From: an uncultured Collinsella sp.
GTDB taxonomy: Bacteria; Actinomycetota; Coriobacteriia; Coriobacteriales; Coriobacteriaceae
Assembly: GCA_905210085.1 (NCBI GenBank)
Contig: CAJLVJ010000026.1
Span: forward strand, 1 to 25,824
Direction: 5' to 3'
DNA: 25,824 bases
Part shown: positions 7,718 through 17,238 of the stretch, in pieces
How positions within the stretch are numbered: the stretch's first letter is position 1
How the letters are laid out: each line of letters opens with the position of its first letter
Program-made: the position numbers and the translations under genes
Notes under the pieces: generated by a model
What the model was told of the DNA's origin: nothing
The model's database searches: none
What the model saw: only the letters and a program-made list of their open reading frames with translations

Positions 7718-8008
7718 TTAAGCAGCGACGGCCTCATAGACCGTAGCACCCGAGAAGCTGTCATGCAGGCTCTTGCCGGCAATCCACGGCAGCTCGACGA
7801 CCTCGCAGACCGTGTTGACCAGCTCGGAGCAGTCAGTAAAGTGGCCCTTGTCGTTGAGGGCCTCGCAATCCTGAACACGCCAATAGCCATCGGTGTGCGT
7901 GATGTAGTACTCGTGATCGTTGATCGACACGAAAGCGCGCGTCTTGGAACGCAGCAGCTTCAGAAATCCTTCGAAATCGGTCTCGACGACATCTCCAGCC
8001 TGGAACAT
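7718..8008 (-). CDS. Small protein of unknown function
   Basis: I do not recognise this 96-residue protein. It has an excellent RBS (AGGAGGT 6 nt before the ATG at 8006-8008) and its own strong terminator, so it is a well-expressed single-gene unit. The sequence is soluble and mixed in character: GDVVETDFEGFLKLL, then an aromatic, His-rich patch (INDHEYYITHTDGYWRVQD), two further Cys (FTDCSELVNTVCEVVELPW) and an Ala-rich end. There is no signal peptide, membrane span or zinc-finger spacing. The beta-rich middle, with Tyr/Trp/His, could bind a ligand or partner, but this is only a guess. The in-frame start at 8044 is rejected because it lies upstream of the RBS. Confidence 0.8.
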   Translation of the reverse strand: MFQAGDVVETDFEGFLKLLRSKTRAFVSINDHEYYITHTDGYWRVQDCEALNDKGHFTDCSELVNTVCEVVELPWIAGKSLHDSFSGATVYEAVAA

Positions 8009-8302
8009 GATGTTACCTCCTGGCCCGGCGCCACCACGGCGCATTGATAAACGTTGGTACTCCTTTAGTAAAACCTTTATCAGAGGTTATGCGTTTGTCA
8101 TTTAGGCAAGTGGTAAAAAACCGCAGGGTAGACGGGATAAAACGTCTAACCATCCCATTTGTTTGTCACATTCTGAAGGTACTTTTATGCAAACCTACTT
8201 TCCCAATTGGAATCTATCCTTTTGGCCGGGCAATTGACCGTCTATCGTTTAAGCCCGGCGGGTATGAACGAGGCATCTGCAACGCCACCGCAAGGAGACA
8301 CC
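8009..8302. other. Divergent intergenic region, no gene
   Basis: I see no coding sequence here. A 7-bp inverted repeat, TGATAAA/TTTATCA (about 8045-8092), lies upstream of the small-protein gene. Another, GCCGGGC (8225-8231) with GCCCGGC (8253-8259), lies upstream of the nitroreductase gene. Either may be an operator or leader hairpin. No convincing -35/-10 pair stands out for either gene. Confidence 0.5.
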
Positions 8303-8824
8303 ATGGAGACTATCGAAGCACTCATTCACCGTCGCAGCTGCCGCAACTACAGCGATCGTCCCGTCGAGGCCGAAAAGCTTGCACGTATTATCGAAGCCGG
8401 CCAATATGCACCGAGCGGCATGGGACGCCAGCCGGTGACGTTTGTCGCCGTCACCGACCCCGCGACCGTCGAGCGTCTCTCACAGCTCAACGCCCAGGTC
8501 ATGGGCAGCAACAGCGACCCCTTCTATGGCGCCAAGACCGTTGTGGTGGTGCTGGTTGACCGCAGCGTGCCCACACATCTGGAAGACGGCTCGCTCGCCA
8601 TGAGCAACTTGCTCAACGCCGCCTATGCACTGGGTGTCGATTCGTGCTGGATTCACCGCGCGCATGAGGTCTTTGACTCGCCCGAGGGCCTGGAGCTGCT
8701 GGCCAGCTGGGGCCTGCCCGCCGACGGCAGCCTGCGCGGTGTCGGTAACTGCATTCTTGGCTACGCCGAGGACACGCTACCCGAGGCAAAGCCGCGCCGC
8801 AACAACGTGGTGTACGTCAAGTAG
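8303..8824 (+). CDS. Nitroreductase family flavoprotein
   Basis: This is a 173-residue FMN-dependent oxidoreductase of the nitroreductase superfamily, likely a cytosolic homodimer using NAD(P)H. The N-terminus ETIEALIHRRSCRNYSDRPV carries the typical RRSxRxY FMN-phosphate motif, followed by IIEAGQYAPSGMGRQP. The helix SNLLNAAYALGVDSCWIH (about 100-118) matches the conserved A(x)GL(x)S(x)WI segment, and the C-terminus has GYAEDTLPEAKPRR, where family members contact FMN. It is shorter than NfsB-type enzymes (about 217) and resembles the small clostridial type. Start at 8303 with AAGGAG 6 nt upstream. The physiological substrate is unknown. Confidence 0.9.
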   Translation: METIEALIHRRSCRNYSDRPVEAEKLARIIEAGQYAPSGMGRQPVTFVAVTDPATVERLSQLNAQVMGSNSDPFYGAKTVVVVLVDRSVPTHLEDGSLAMSNLLNAAYALGVDSCWIHRAHEVFDSPEGLELLASWGLPADGSLRGVGNCILGYAEDTLPEAKPRRNNVVYVK

Positions 8825-8825
8825 C

Positions 8826-8845
8826 GCAGGAGTGTCCCCTTCTGC
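8826..8845 (-). repeat. GGGACA-core hairpin B
   Basis: GCAGGA and TTCTGC form a 6-bp stem (one G-T pair) 1 nt after the nitroreductase stop. The minus-strand loop reads GGGGACAC, preceded by AGAA. It is the weakest member of the GGGACA-core hairpin family and lies between two convergent genes. Confidence 0.45.
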
Positions 8846-8852
8846 CGGCAAG

Positions 8853-9428
8853 CTATGTTGATATTTGAGTTGTCGTCGCTTCGCTTGTCTGGGTCGTTTC
8901 GGCGTCGTCGCCTTGCTTGTCTTCGTCCTTTTGAGCATCGGCGATGGTGGTGGCCGCCGCGACGATGCCGCGCTGGGGCGCGACGCCTGTCTGGGTCTGA
9001 GCGCCCTCGATAACTTCTGTGCCTGCATGCGCGAGCTCGGGCGATTTAAACATTGCGTCCAAGTTGGCGCCACCGCCGGCGTAGCCAAGCGCAGCGAGTG
9101 CGATGACGATCACTGCAACGACGGCCACGATCGGAACATAACGATGCCAACCAGCCGGATTGAGTCCACTGCGGCGAGCCGCCCCGCGGCTGATGTAACC
9201 GAGCGTTCCGTCGTGCTTGAGCTTTGAGCCCACCACGCGTTTGCGGCCCCACAGCGAGGACTCTGCCTGCATTGCCAAGCGGGCGCTTGCCGAAGGATAG
9301 CCGTATTTAGTGCGCTTGAACGAGCCATCAAACCCCGAGGCGTGTTTACCCCACGTCACCGATGTCGTGCGTCGGTTGACCGGCGCGGCACTCCGCCTTC
9401 TGCGGCTCGGTTTTGAAGTCTCAGCCAT
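8853..9428 (-). CDS. Single-span membrane protein, unknown function
   Basis: I do not recognise this 191-residue protein. The first 95 residues are strongly basic and Ser/Arg-rich, with no signal peptide. One hydrophobic span follows (about 98-117, VPIVAVVAVIVIALAALGY). The outer tail (118-191) is Ala/Thr/Gln-rich with an acidic patch KDEDKQGDDAE and ends in a Thr-rich run. The topology should be N-in, as for small division or wall-associated anchors, but no motif supports a function. Start at 9428 with GAGGG upstream; an earlier in-frame start adds 18 residues without an RBS. It is 69 bp after the Fis-type regulator with no terminator seen, so co-transcription is possible. Confidence 0.75.
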   Translation of the reverse strand: MAETSKPSRRRRSAAPVNRRTTSVTWGKHASGFDGSFKRTKYGYPSASARLAMQAESSLWGRKRVVGSKLKHDGTLGYISRGAARRSGLNPAGWHRYVPIVAVVAVIVIALAALGYAGGGANLDAMFKSPELAHAGTEVIEGAQTQTGVAPQRGIVAAATTIADAQKDEDKQGDDAETTQTSEATTTQIST

Positions 9429-9497
9429 ATGCCCTCGCACGCCGTAACCAAATCGAAACAATAACGCTTTGGACTGTAGCACACGCGTCGCGCGCGG

Positions 9498-10730
9498 TCA
9501 CGGGCGCCTCGCCCAACGGTCATCGTCCTTCAGCAAGCGCCACAGCGTTGTACGGCTTATGCCCAGTACCTCCGCCGCACGGGTTCGGTTGCCGTGGAGA
9601 TGATCTACAACCAGATGCGCGATATCTCGCTCGGTATCGGCCAGCGGTCGCAGGATATACAGGTCGCTTTCGAGCGTCGGGGCGCCAAAGGCTGCGGTCT
9701 TAATCACGTCCTCTTGGGCGAGCACTTCCTCCGCCACAGCGCGGTCCACCGCGCCCGCCCCCACCAATATATACAGTCGTTCCGAGACCTCGCGGAGCTG
9801 CAGATAATTGCGCGGCCAGCGGTAAGCATCGAGCGTCTTCGTCGCCGCGGAAGACAGCGTGGGCGCTGCCGTCCCAAATGCGTCAGCGAGATATTCCAAA
9901 TAGCGCGCAACCTTCGTCGACGCGGCTCCCTGCTCGGCGATTGCCGGCGCCACGCTCACCGCACAGGCGAAGCGCTCGGTCACAAAGGCGGCTTGATCAC
10001 TTTCGCTGCCGCCCGGCATGTCATTCGCTGTCAGCACCACATGGCAGCGCGTCGCCAACGCGGTGTCGGTCATCGTGGAGACCAGCTCGCGGAGGCGCTG
10101 GGGGCCAACCGCGTTCCAGCCCTCAATGCAAAGGGTCAGCCCCGTTTGGAACAACGGCGATTCGGCGCTTTTGAGCACATGGCGCCAACCGCGATCGGTG
10201 AGCTCATCGAGCGCAACGGAAACAAAGGGCTGATCGGCAAAAGGACCGTCCAGATAGAGGCGCTTGGCGATCTCGACCTGACCCGCTCCCAGCTCGCCCT
10301 CGAGCATAAGGGGCACACCGCGTGCGTAGCTCTCGGCGACCGGCGCAGCCACCGAGGTCGCCCCCTCAACGATGCCGTACGCGCTCGATTCGTAGCGGGC
10401 CTCAACTTCGTCGGCGTTGAGCCACTCGACGCCCGCATGCGCCGCGGCACCGCGCACCTCGCGGACCACAACGACCCAAAGGCCCCCGCCCTCTTTGTCG
10501 GTGGGGCGAACGGTCAGGCTCAGGCGCGCACCCTCACGCCCCATAACCAGACGCGCTCCGTCTCCTATACGGTCGAGGCGCTCAGCGACAAAAGCCGCCA
10601 CATCCCGCTCAAGCGCCGCGTCATTCATGGTCGAGATCGCGACGTCTCCACGCGCATCGATTGCCAATGCCGAGGCCCCGGCAGCAGCCAGGGCCTCGGT
10701 CAAGATGTTCAGCTTGGCATCGCTATCCAT
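9498..10730 (-). CDS. Fis-type regulator with degenerate sigma-54-activator AAA+ domain
   Basis: This 410-residue protein has the layout of a bacterial enhancer-binding protein: an N-terminal sensory region (1-110), an AAA+ region (about 115-330), and a C-terminal Fis-type helix-turn-helix (366-402, LHGNRTRAAEVLGISRTTLWRLL). The AAA+ core is decayed. The Walker A position reads GELGAGQVEIA with Gln151 for Lys, Walker B reads LCIEGWN instead of FLDEI, and the GAFTGA loop that contacts sigma-54 is absent. YRWPRNYLQLREV keeps a trace of the WPGNVREL motif. It therefore cannot act as a normal sigma-54 activator and may be a DNA-bound regulator of the neighbouring YeiH gene. Start at 10730 follows AGGGGC. 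Confidence 0.85.
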   Translation of the reverse strand: MDSDAKLNILTEALAAAGASALAIDARGDVAISTMNDAALERDVAAFVAERLDRIGDGARLVMGREGARLSLTVRPTDKEGGGLWVVVVREVRGAAAHAGVEWLNADEVEARYESSAYGIVEGATSVAAPVAESYARGVPLMLEGELGAGQVEIAKRLYLDGPFADQPFVSVALDELTDRGWRHVLKSAESPLFQTGLTLCIEGWNAVGPQRLRELVSTMTDTALATRCHVVLTANDMPGGSESDQAAFVTERFACAVSVAPAIAEQGAASTKVARYLEYLADAFGTAAPTLSSAATKTLDAYRWPRNYLQLREVSERLYILVGAGAVDRAVAEEVLAQEDVIKTAAFGAPTLESDLYILRPLADTERDIAHLVVDHLHGNRTRAAEVLGISRTTLWRLLKDDDRWARRP

Positions 10731-10989
10731 GATTTGCCCCTGTCCACGGCGACATGCAACCGCCGACGGTCGCACGACCGAGTGTTTCAAAATTGAACGA
10801 TATTGCTCACCAAACACTATAGGGCAGAAAGCGCCGTCCTGCGAGTATAGGTGTTGCCCCGCATCGCCATCCTGGCGGGGCGATAAGAGCTCTTCGGGAC
10901 CTATCAACCTGCGGACAAGCCATACCCGCAAGAGCTCCTATCGCTCCACCGTGAGAATGTGCTCGCCAGCACGCAAACAAGCTACTTCT
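10731..10989. other. Intergenic region between YeiH and Fis-type regulator
   Basis: No gene is seen. After the YeiH stop, GTGCT/AGCAC (about 10957-10971) may be a weak terminator. Inverted repeats GAGCTCTT (10887-10894)/AAGAGCTC (10930-10937) and GCCCCGC (10856-10862)/GCGGGGC (10875-10881) follow. Near the regulator start lie CGGTCG-CA-CGACCG (10767-10780) and TTCAA-AA-TTGAA (10786-10797), possible operators. A minus-strand TATAGT near 10817-10822 is a possible -10 for the regulator. Confidence 0.4.
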
Positions 10990-12024
10990 CTACCAGATTC
11001 CCAGTACGTGTTGCATTCCCAAACTCATGCACGCAATGCCAATCCAGCAGCAAAAGCCCAGCGCGATGGGCTTGCCGCCCTTTTTGACCAGCTCAACGAT
11101 ATCGGTATTAAAACCAATAGCCGCCATGGCCATCACAATAAAGAATTTCGACAGCTCCTTGATGGGCGCCGTGATGGACACGGGAAGCTGAAACACCGTG
11201 GTGATCACGCTCGCCAGCACAAAAAACAGCACAAACATGGGAAACGCGCGTTTAAGGGAGAACGTGCTTTTGGCGTCGCCGCCGGCTTTGCGCGCCAGAT
11301 GCATCTGCCAGCATGCGAGGACCAACGTGATGGGGATAATGGCCAGCGTCCTGGTAAGCTTGACCACCGTGGCGCTCTCGAGCACATTGGCGCCGGGATG
11401 CATGCTGTCCCAGGCACTCGCCGCAGCCGTTACGGACGAGGTGTCGTTGATGGCGGTGCCGGCAAACAGGCCAAAGCCCTCGTTGGTCAGCCCGAGCATG
11501 CCGCCGAGCGTCGGAAACACGAGCGCCGCGATAACGTTAAACAGGAAGATGACCGAAATGGCCTGGGCAATCTCGCGATCGTCGGCATCGATGACGGGTG
11601 CGGTCGCGGCGATGGCAGAACCGCCGCAAATCGACGAACCCACACCCACAAGCGTCGCGATCTTGCCCGGCACGTTCATGACGCGGCAGAGCACAAAGGC
11701 GATGACAAGCGAGGTCGAGATTGTCGCCACGATAATCGGCAGCGACTGGGCGCCCTTGGACAGAATCTGGGAGAGGTTCATGCCAAAGCCAAGCAGAATA
11801 ACCGCGTACTGCAAGACTTTTTTGGACGTATAGGTGACGCCGGCGGCGAGCTGTTCGCGACGATTCTTGGGAAAGACGAGCGCCAGGACCATGCCAAAGA
11901 GGATGGCAAATACCGGACCGCCGACCACTTCAATTTGTTTGCCGAGCAACGTCGCGGGAATGGCGATGATCAGGCAGAACAAGACGCCTTTCCAGCGCTC
12001 GCGTACGATATTTGCCAGTTGCAT
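10990..12024 (-). CDS. YeiH/UPF0324 family putative sulfate exporter
   Basis: This 344-residue polytopic membrane protein belongs to the family annotated as putative sulfate exporters (PF03601, UPF0324). About ten hydrophobic spans are visible, from LFCLIIAIPATLLG near the N-terminus to the final LGFCCWIGIACMSLG. The conserved central motif GVGSSICGGSAIAATAPVI and the GTAINDTSSVTAA motif are both intact. The GSSICGGSA loop is the family hallmark. The substrate has not been firmly shown for most members. AAGGAG precedes the ATG at 12024. A GntR/FCD regulator is divergent, and the Fis-type regulator is downstream on the same strand, so two candidate regulators flank it. Confidence 0.9.
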   Translation of the reverse strand: MQLANIVRERWKGVLFCLIIAIPATLLGKQIEVVGGPVFAILFGMVLALVFPKNRREQLAAGVTYTSKKVLQYAVILLGFGMNLSQILSKGAQSLPIIVATISTSLVIAFVLCRVMNVPGKIATLVGVGSSICGGSAIAATAPVIDADDREIAQAISVIFLFNVIAALVFPTLGGMLGLTNEGFGLFAGTAINDTSSVTAAASAWDSMHPGANVLESATVVKLTRTLAIIPITLVLACWQMHLARKAGGDAKSTFSLKRAFPMFVLFFVLASVITTVFQLPVSITAPIKELSKFFIVMAMAAIGFNTDIVELVKKGGKPIALGFCCWIGIACMSLGMQHVLGIW

Positions 12025-12187
12025 ATGGGACTCCTTCTTTCTATTTCACGTTTGCGACGGCTTATGATACGGCAACATTGAGCGCAGCCTTGCGCAAACA
12101 CAGGCTAAGATGCCGCAATAGTTCTCAGGCAACAGCCGAATTACCCACCGCGGAGAGCTGATTCGCGGCATAATTAACAACTGACAT

Positions 12188-12919
12188 ATGAGTTTGATAG
12201 AACAGTTGCGAGGCGCTATGGAAGAATCGATGCACGTCGGCGAGCAGGAAACGAGCCTACAGGACCAGTCCTACCACACCATTCGACGCAAAATCGTCTA
12301 CCTGGACTACAAGCCCGGCGAAAAGCTGGGCGTCAAGCAGCTTTGCGACGACCTGGATATGGGGCGCACCCCTGTGCGCGAGGCACTGGTACGTCTGGCG
12401 CAAGAGGGCCTGGTGCGCACCGTACCCCAAAGCGGCACCTATGTTTCGCCCATCAACCTCACCCTTGCCGAGAGTGCCTGTTATATCCGCGAGCATCTGG
12501 AAAAGCAGGTGATCGTGGAGTGCTGTGCGCGCGCCACCTCGGCAGGCATCGAGCAGCTCGACCGAGCCATCGCGCTGCAGGAAAAGGCCATGGCCGATGA
12601 GGATCGCATCGGCTTCTTTTTGAGCGACAACCTCATGCATCACATGATTTTTAGCATCGCATGTCGCAGCACCGTGTGGTCGTGGCTCGAAGAGACCAAT
12701 GCCGACCTGGAGCGCTTCCGCTGGCTGCGCGCTGCCACGCAGGTTCTCGACAATCAGGACATTGTGAACGAACACAAGCAGATTCGCCGCGCTATCGCCG
12801 GTCGCGACCCCATCGAAGCGAGCTTTTTGGTCAGCAAGCACCTGCATATGATGTTTCGCAACCAGACCGAGGTCCTGGACCAGTTCCCCGAGTACTTCGA
12901 GACCAGCAAGCTCCGCTAA
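12188..12919 (+). CDS. GntR family regulator, FadR/FCD type
   Basis: The 243-residue product has an N-terminal winged helix (about 26-88; the recognition region reads MGRTPVREALVRLAQEGLV) and an all-helical FCD ligand domain (about 95-230). Likely metal ligands of the FCD pocket are D147, H151, H196 and H218, which usually hold a divalent ion that binds small carboxylates. It is divergent from the YeiH gene and is the obvious candidate to control it. The start is uncertain. ATG at 12188 has no RBS; ATG at 12218 has GAGGC a few bases upstream; either keeps the whole HTH. A repeat hairpin begins inside the stop codon. Confidence 0.88.
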   Translation: MSLIEQLRGAMEESMHVGEQETSLQDQSYHTIRRKIVYLDYKPGEKLGVKQLCDDLDMGRTPVREALVRLAQEGLVRTVPQSGTYVSPINLTLAESACYIREHLEKQVIVECCARATSAGIEQLDRAIALQEKAMADEDRIGFFLSDNLMHHMIFSIACRSTVWSWLEETNADLERFRWLRAATQVLDNQDIVNEHKQIRRAIAGRDPIEASFLVSKHLHMMFRNQTEVLDQFPEYFETSKLR

Positions 12920-12966
12920 CCTGCCAAAAAGGGACAGGTTTATTTTGGCAGGTTTTATCTGGGCAA
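12918..12966 (+). repeat. GGGACA-core hairpin C
   Basis: AACCTGCCAAAA (12918-12929) pairs perfectly with TTTTGGCAGGTT (12943-12954). The loop contains AGGGACAGG. The last two bases of the GntR stop codon are in the stem, and the 3' arm runs into TTTTATCTGGG, so it can double as a terminator. The tail TTTTATCTGGG is shared with copies D, E and F. Confidence 0.75.
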
Positions 12967-12974
12967 ATGCAGAA

Positions 12975-13006
12975 AAGGCCCGGCTCCACTGCAACGGAGC
13001 CGGGCC
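12975..13006 (-). terminator. glmS terminator
   Basis: GGCCCGGCTCC (12977-12987) and GGAGCCGGGCC (12996-13006) form a perfect 11-bp stem with an 8-nt loop. On the minus strand TTTTCTGC follows, so it ends glmS transcription. Confidence 0.85.
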
Positions 13007-13033
13007 TCGGTCACTAGAACGGCGGAACAACAA

Positions 13034-14881
<1,848 letters not shown>

Positions 14882-15043
14882 AGGATAAATCCCTTCGTTC
14901 GCGTGACTGCAAGACGTCCACGCACAGGGGGCGCTGAGACGTATAACGTTCGAGTATTGTACTCACGCAAGCGCAAGCTGATATACCAGAAGTGGTATCT
15001 CAACTTAGATACCACCCGATGCACACATGCCCAGCCGGTCCAA

Positions 15044-15078
15044 ACCACCGCAAAGGTGCCTGTCCCCTTCGTGGTGGT
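15044..15078 (-). repeat. GGGACA-core hairpin G
   Basis: ACCACCGCAAAGG and CCTTCGTGGTGGT form a 13-bp stem with one G-T pair and one mismatch. The minus-strand loop contains GGGGACAGGCACC. It shares the loop core but not the stem with the other copies. Confidence 0.6.
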
Positions 15079-15089
15079 CGCGCTGGCAA

Positions 15090-15144
15090 CGGCGTTTCCC
15101 CAGATAAAACCTGCCAAAATAAACCTGTCCCTTTTTGGAAGGTT
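15090..15144 (-). repeat. GGGACA-core hairpin D
   Basis: On the minus strand it reads CCTTCCAAAAA, then GGGACAGG, then TTTTGGCAGGTTTTATCTGG and a GGAAACGCCG tail. The stem is as in copy C with one mismatch (GGAAGG for GGCAGG). The tail to GCCG matches copy F, so the unit is about 55 bp and directional. It sits between divergent genes, so it is not simply a terminator. Confidence 0.7.
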
Positions 15145-15193
15145 TGGGATGCTACAATCTGGCTTGTACTTGAAACGCATCAAAGGGGCCGCT

Positions 15194-16306
15194 ATGGCAA
15201 AGGTAAAAATCAGCGACGTCGCGCGCGAGGCCGGGGTTTCGTTGGGCACGGTTTCCAACGCGCTCAACCATCCCGAAAAGTTACGCCCCGAGACCCTCAA
15301 GCTCATCAACGAGACCATCAATCGCCTGGGCTACCTGCCCAACCAAAGCGCTCGTCAGCTCGCGGGCGGCGCCACCAAGTCCTTTGGCCTGGTGCTTCCC
15401 CGTCTCGACCACGGCTTTTCGCTCCAAATCGCCAGCGGCGCCCACAACGAGGCCCGCAAGCACGGCTACGACCTGCTCATCGCCAACGCCGATAACGACG
15501 ATATTCTCGAGGACCATTACCTGCGCTATTTTATGGGCACGCAGATGTCCGGCGTCATGGTTCAGCCCATGGCGTCCCCCGACTGGCATCCGGCCATGAC
15601 TAAAATGCCCGTGCCGATCGTCCACCTGGACATCCATTGCTCCGAGCCCGGATACTACGTAGCGGCCGACAACGAGGCCCAGGGTCGCATCATTGCCGAA
15701 CTCGCCATCGCCCGCGGCGCGCACCATATTGTCGTCGTCGGCCGAGCTGCATTTATGCAGCTCACCCTACGCGTGCTTGGCATTCACAAGGCCCTCGCTC
15801 TGCACCCCGATATCAAGATCGAAGTCATCGACGCCGGCGAATGGAATACCGCTGCCGACGGCTACGGCATCGGTGCCCAAATCGCCGAGCGCCCCGCAAA
15901 CGAACGCCCCGATTTTGTCGTCGGCCTGACCGACGTGTTGGCCTCGGGCGTTATCTCGGCGCTGGTCGACAAGGGCATCTCTGTCCCCGAGCAGGTACGC
16001 GTAGCAGGCTGCGATGGCAACCCGCTCGCTTGGAGCGGATCGGTCCCGCTCACTACGGTAGCGCCCCCGGGCTACGAGATTGGCCGCAAGGGCGTTCAAT
16101 TGCTCATGGAGCAAATCGAGAACAAGACCCCGGCAAAGACCAAGCATATCCGCGTCGGCTCTGCAGCGCGCACCGTCACCGCAGTCACCGCCGCCGAGGA
16201 TATCAACCGCCAAGAACTGGTACGTCCGTTCCTACTGGAGCGCGCCAGCACCCAGGCAAGCACCCAGACCGACGCCACGGCCATCAACCTCGGCGCGTAT
16301 CTATAG
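15194..16306 (+). CDS. LacI family transcriptional regulator
   Basis: The product has 370 residues: an N-terminal LacI helix-turn-helix (1-50, KISDVAREAGVSLGTVSNALN with the hinge-helix motif NQSARQLAGG) and a periplasmic-binding-protein-like sugar domain (about 60-335). The C-terminal 30 residues (Ala/Thr/Gln-rich) extend past the normal end. It is probably a sugar-responsive repressor acting locally or on distant genes. The in-frame reading continues open far upstream on this strand, over glmS, but only the part from the ATG at 15194, behind AAAGGGG, is real. Its divergence from glmS and the shared palindromes suggest, but do not prove, control of amino-sugar supply. Confidence 0.93.
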   Translation: MAKVKISDVAREAGVSLGTVSNALNHPEKLRPETLKLINETINRLGYLPNQSARQLAGGATKSFGLVLPRLDHGFSLQIASGAHNEARKHGYDLLIANADNDDILEDHYLRYFMGTQMSGVMVQPMASPDWHPAMTKMPVPIVHLDIHCSEPGYYVAADNEAQGRIIAELAIARGAHHIVVVGRAAFMQLTLRVLGIHKALALHPDIKIEVIDAGEWNTAADGYGIGAQIAERPANERPDFVVGLTDVLASGVISALVDKGISVPEQVRVAGCDGNPLAWSGSVPLTTVAPPGYEIGRKGVQLLMEQIENKTPAKTKHIRVGSAARTVTAVTAAEDINRQELVRPFLLERASTQASTQTDATAINLGAYL

Positions 16307-16332
16307 CACGCCCGCAAGTATGCTATGTCGCC

Positions 16333-16380
16333 GCTTAAGCAAAAGGGGCCCGACCATTGCCGGGCCCCTTTTGCTTAAGC
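16333..16380. terminator. Bidirectional terminator, LacI and HAD genes
   Basis: A perfect 20-bp stem (16333-16352 with 16361-16380) has an 8-nt loop. It includes AAAAGGGGCCCG and CGGGCCCCTTTT, so both strands carry a T-run on the 3' side of the GC core. It separates two convergent genes. Confidence 0.9.
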
Positions 16381-16419
16381 GCAAACGTGGGCAATTGCTC
16401 GTTTCAACACCGCAATTGT

Positions 16420-17070
16420 CTAGCGCACGGCCTTGACCGCCGCCGCCAGGTCGAACAACGTATCGAGCACGGCCTCGCAGCCATCCACCACGTCTTGCGG
16501 CAGCGGCACGATATCGGGAACGGCAAAGACATGGCAGCCGGCCGTAATGCCCGAGACGCAGCCGTTGCGCGAATCCTCGACCACGGCACATTCCTCGGGG
16601 GCAAAACCCGCGCGCTCGCAGGCAAGCAGATACATCTCGGGGTCGGGCTTGCCGTGCGCGACGTCCTCGCCGCAGGTCACCGTTTCAAACTTGTCAAAAA
16701 GACCGAATGCTTTAAGGTTGCGCTCGGCCGTAACATGGCGCGATGACGTTGCAAGGCCCACGTGATAGCCCGCAGCCAACAGCTCGTCTATGCACTCGGC
16801 AGCGCCGGCCTTAAGCTCCAGATCGGTCTTGACCATCTCGTCGCGAATCTCCTTGTGGCGGACATAGATCGCCTCGGCGGTCTCGTGGCTGCCGTAATGC
16901 TTATCGAGGATGTCCATAACATCGGGCAGCGTGCGGCCGATAAACTGATGGATCAGCGCTTCATCAATCGCGAGCCCCAGCTCAGCGGCACCTGCCTTCC
17001 AGGCCTTAATCCCCAAACGCTCGGTATCGACCAGCGTTCCATCCATGTCAAAAATAACAGCCTTGATCAT
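16420..17070 (-). CDS. HAD family phosphatase, beta-phosphoglucomutase-like
   Basis: This is a 216-residue HAD-superfamily hydrolase with a helical C1 cap. Motif I FDMDGTLVDTE gives the nucleophile D8 and acid D10; motif II is ATSS (about 106-109); motif III is the Lys in HGKPDPEMY; motif IV is VVEDSRNG with the metal-binding Asp. The cap (about 17-85) has the helical pattern of subclass IA enzymes such as beta-phosphoglucomutase and sugar-phosphate phosphatases. The substrate is not evident. GAGGGGG lies about 5-6 nt before the ATG at 17070. It is divergent from larE, with a palindrome-rich spacer. Confidence 0.92.
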   Translation of the reverse strand: MIKAVIFDMDGTLVDTERLGIKAWKAGAAELGLAIDEALIHQFIGRTLPDVMDILDKHYGSHETAEAIYVRHKEIRDEMVKTDLELKAGAAECIDELLAAGYHVGLATSSRHVTAERNLKAFGLFDKFETVTCGEDVAHGKPDPEMYLLACERAGFAPEECAVVEDSRNGCVSGITAGCHVFAVPDIVPLPQDVVDGCEAVLDTLFDLAAAVKAVR

Positions 17071-17116
17071 ATCGGTCCCCCTCGCCGGATTGCATTACTG
17101 CCACTCTACCGCACTT

Positions 17117-17141
17117 TACAAGCTTGTATATAACGTATATA
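17117..17141. promoter_or_regulatory. Twin palindromes between HAD and larE genes
   Basis: TACAAGCTTGTA (17117-17128) is a perfect 12-bp palindrome, immediately followed by TATATA-ACG-TATATA (17127-17141). They lie in the divergent spacer and include minus-strand TATACA/TATACG, possible -10 boxes for the HAD gene. Confidence 0.4.
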
Positions 17142-17176
17142 GCATATTGCACTTTCGTTACATAGCTGGAAGTCTT

Positions 17177-17216
17177 ATGACAAGCAGCTCGGTGGGATTA
17201 TAGTTTCATCCGAGCT
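17177..17216 (+). promoter_or_regulatory. larE promoter with inverted repeat
   Basis: ATGACA (17177-17182) and TATAGT (17199-17204) form a -35/-10 pair with a 16-bp spacer. AGCTCGG (17186-17192) and CCGAGCT (17210-17216) flank the -10 symmetrically, so a repressor site is plausible. Confidence 0.5.
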
Positions 17217-17238
17217 TTAATAACTGTAAGGAACTTTC

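Larger units (their letters stand above)
14882..15193. promoter_or_regulatory. glmS/LacI divergent regulatory region
   Basis: No gene is seen in these 312 bp. The minus strand carries TACAAT (14956-14961), the likely glmS -10, covered by palindrome GAGTA-TTG-TACTC (14952-14964). Upstream of it, three alternating half-sites follow: ATATACCA (14981-14988), TGGTATCT (14993-15000) and AGATACCA (15007-15014). Next are hairpins G and D of the GGGACA-core family. The LacI gene has a plus-strand TACAAT at about 15152-15157. The half-sites resemble the TGGTnT...AnACCA sites of GntR-type amino-sugar regulators, but the binder is unknown. Confidence 0.55.

Noticed and set aside
9594..10796. 400-residue plus-strand ORF
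   Set aside because: Antisense shadow of the Fis-type regulator, whose HTH and partial AAA+ motifs define the real frame.
10417..12081. 554-residue plus-strand ORF
   Set aside because: It runs antisense to the YeiH gene and the Fis-type regulator; its composition (His/Arg/Lys/Asp-rich) is that of a shadow frame.
14882..15193. glmS ribozyme
   Set aside because: The leader is short and lacks the conserved ribozyme core; protein-binding palindromes are seen instead.
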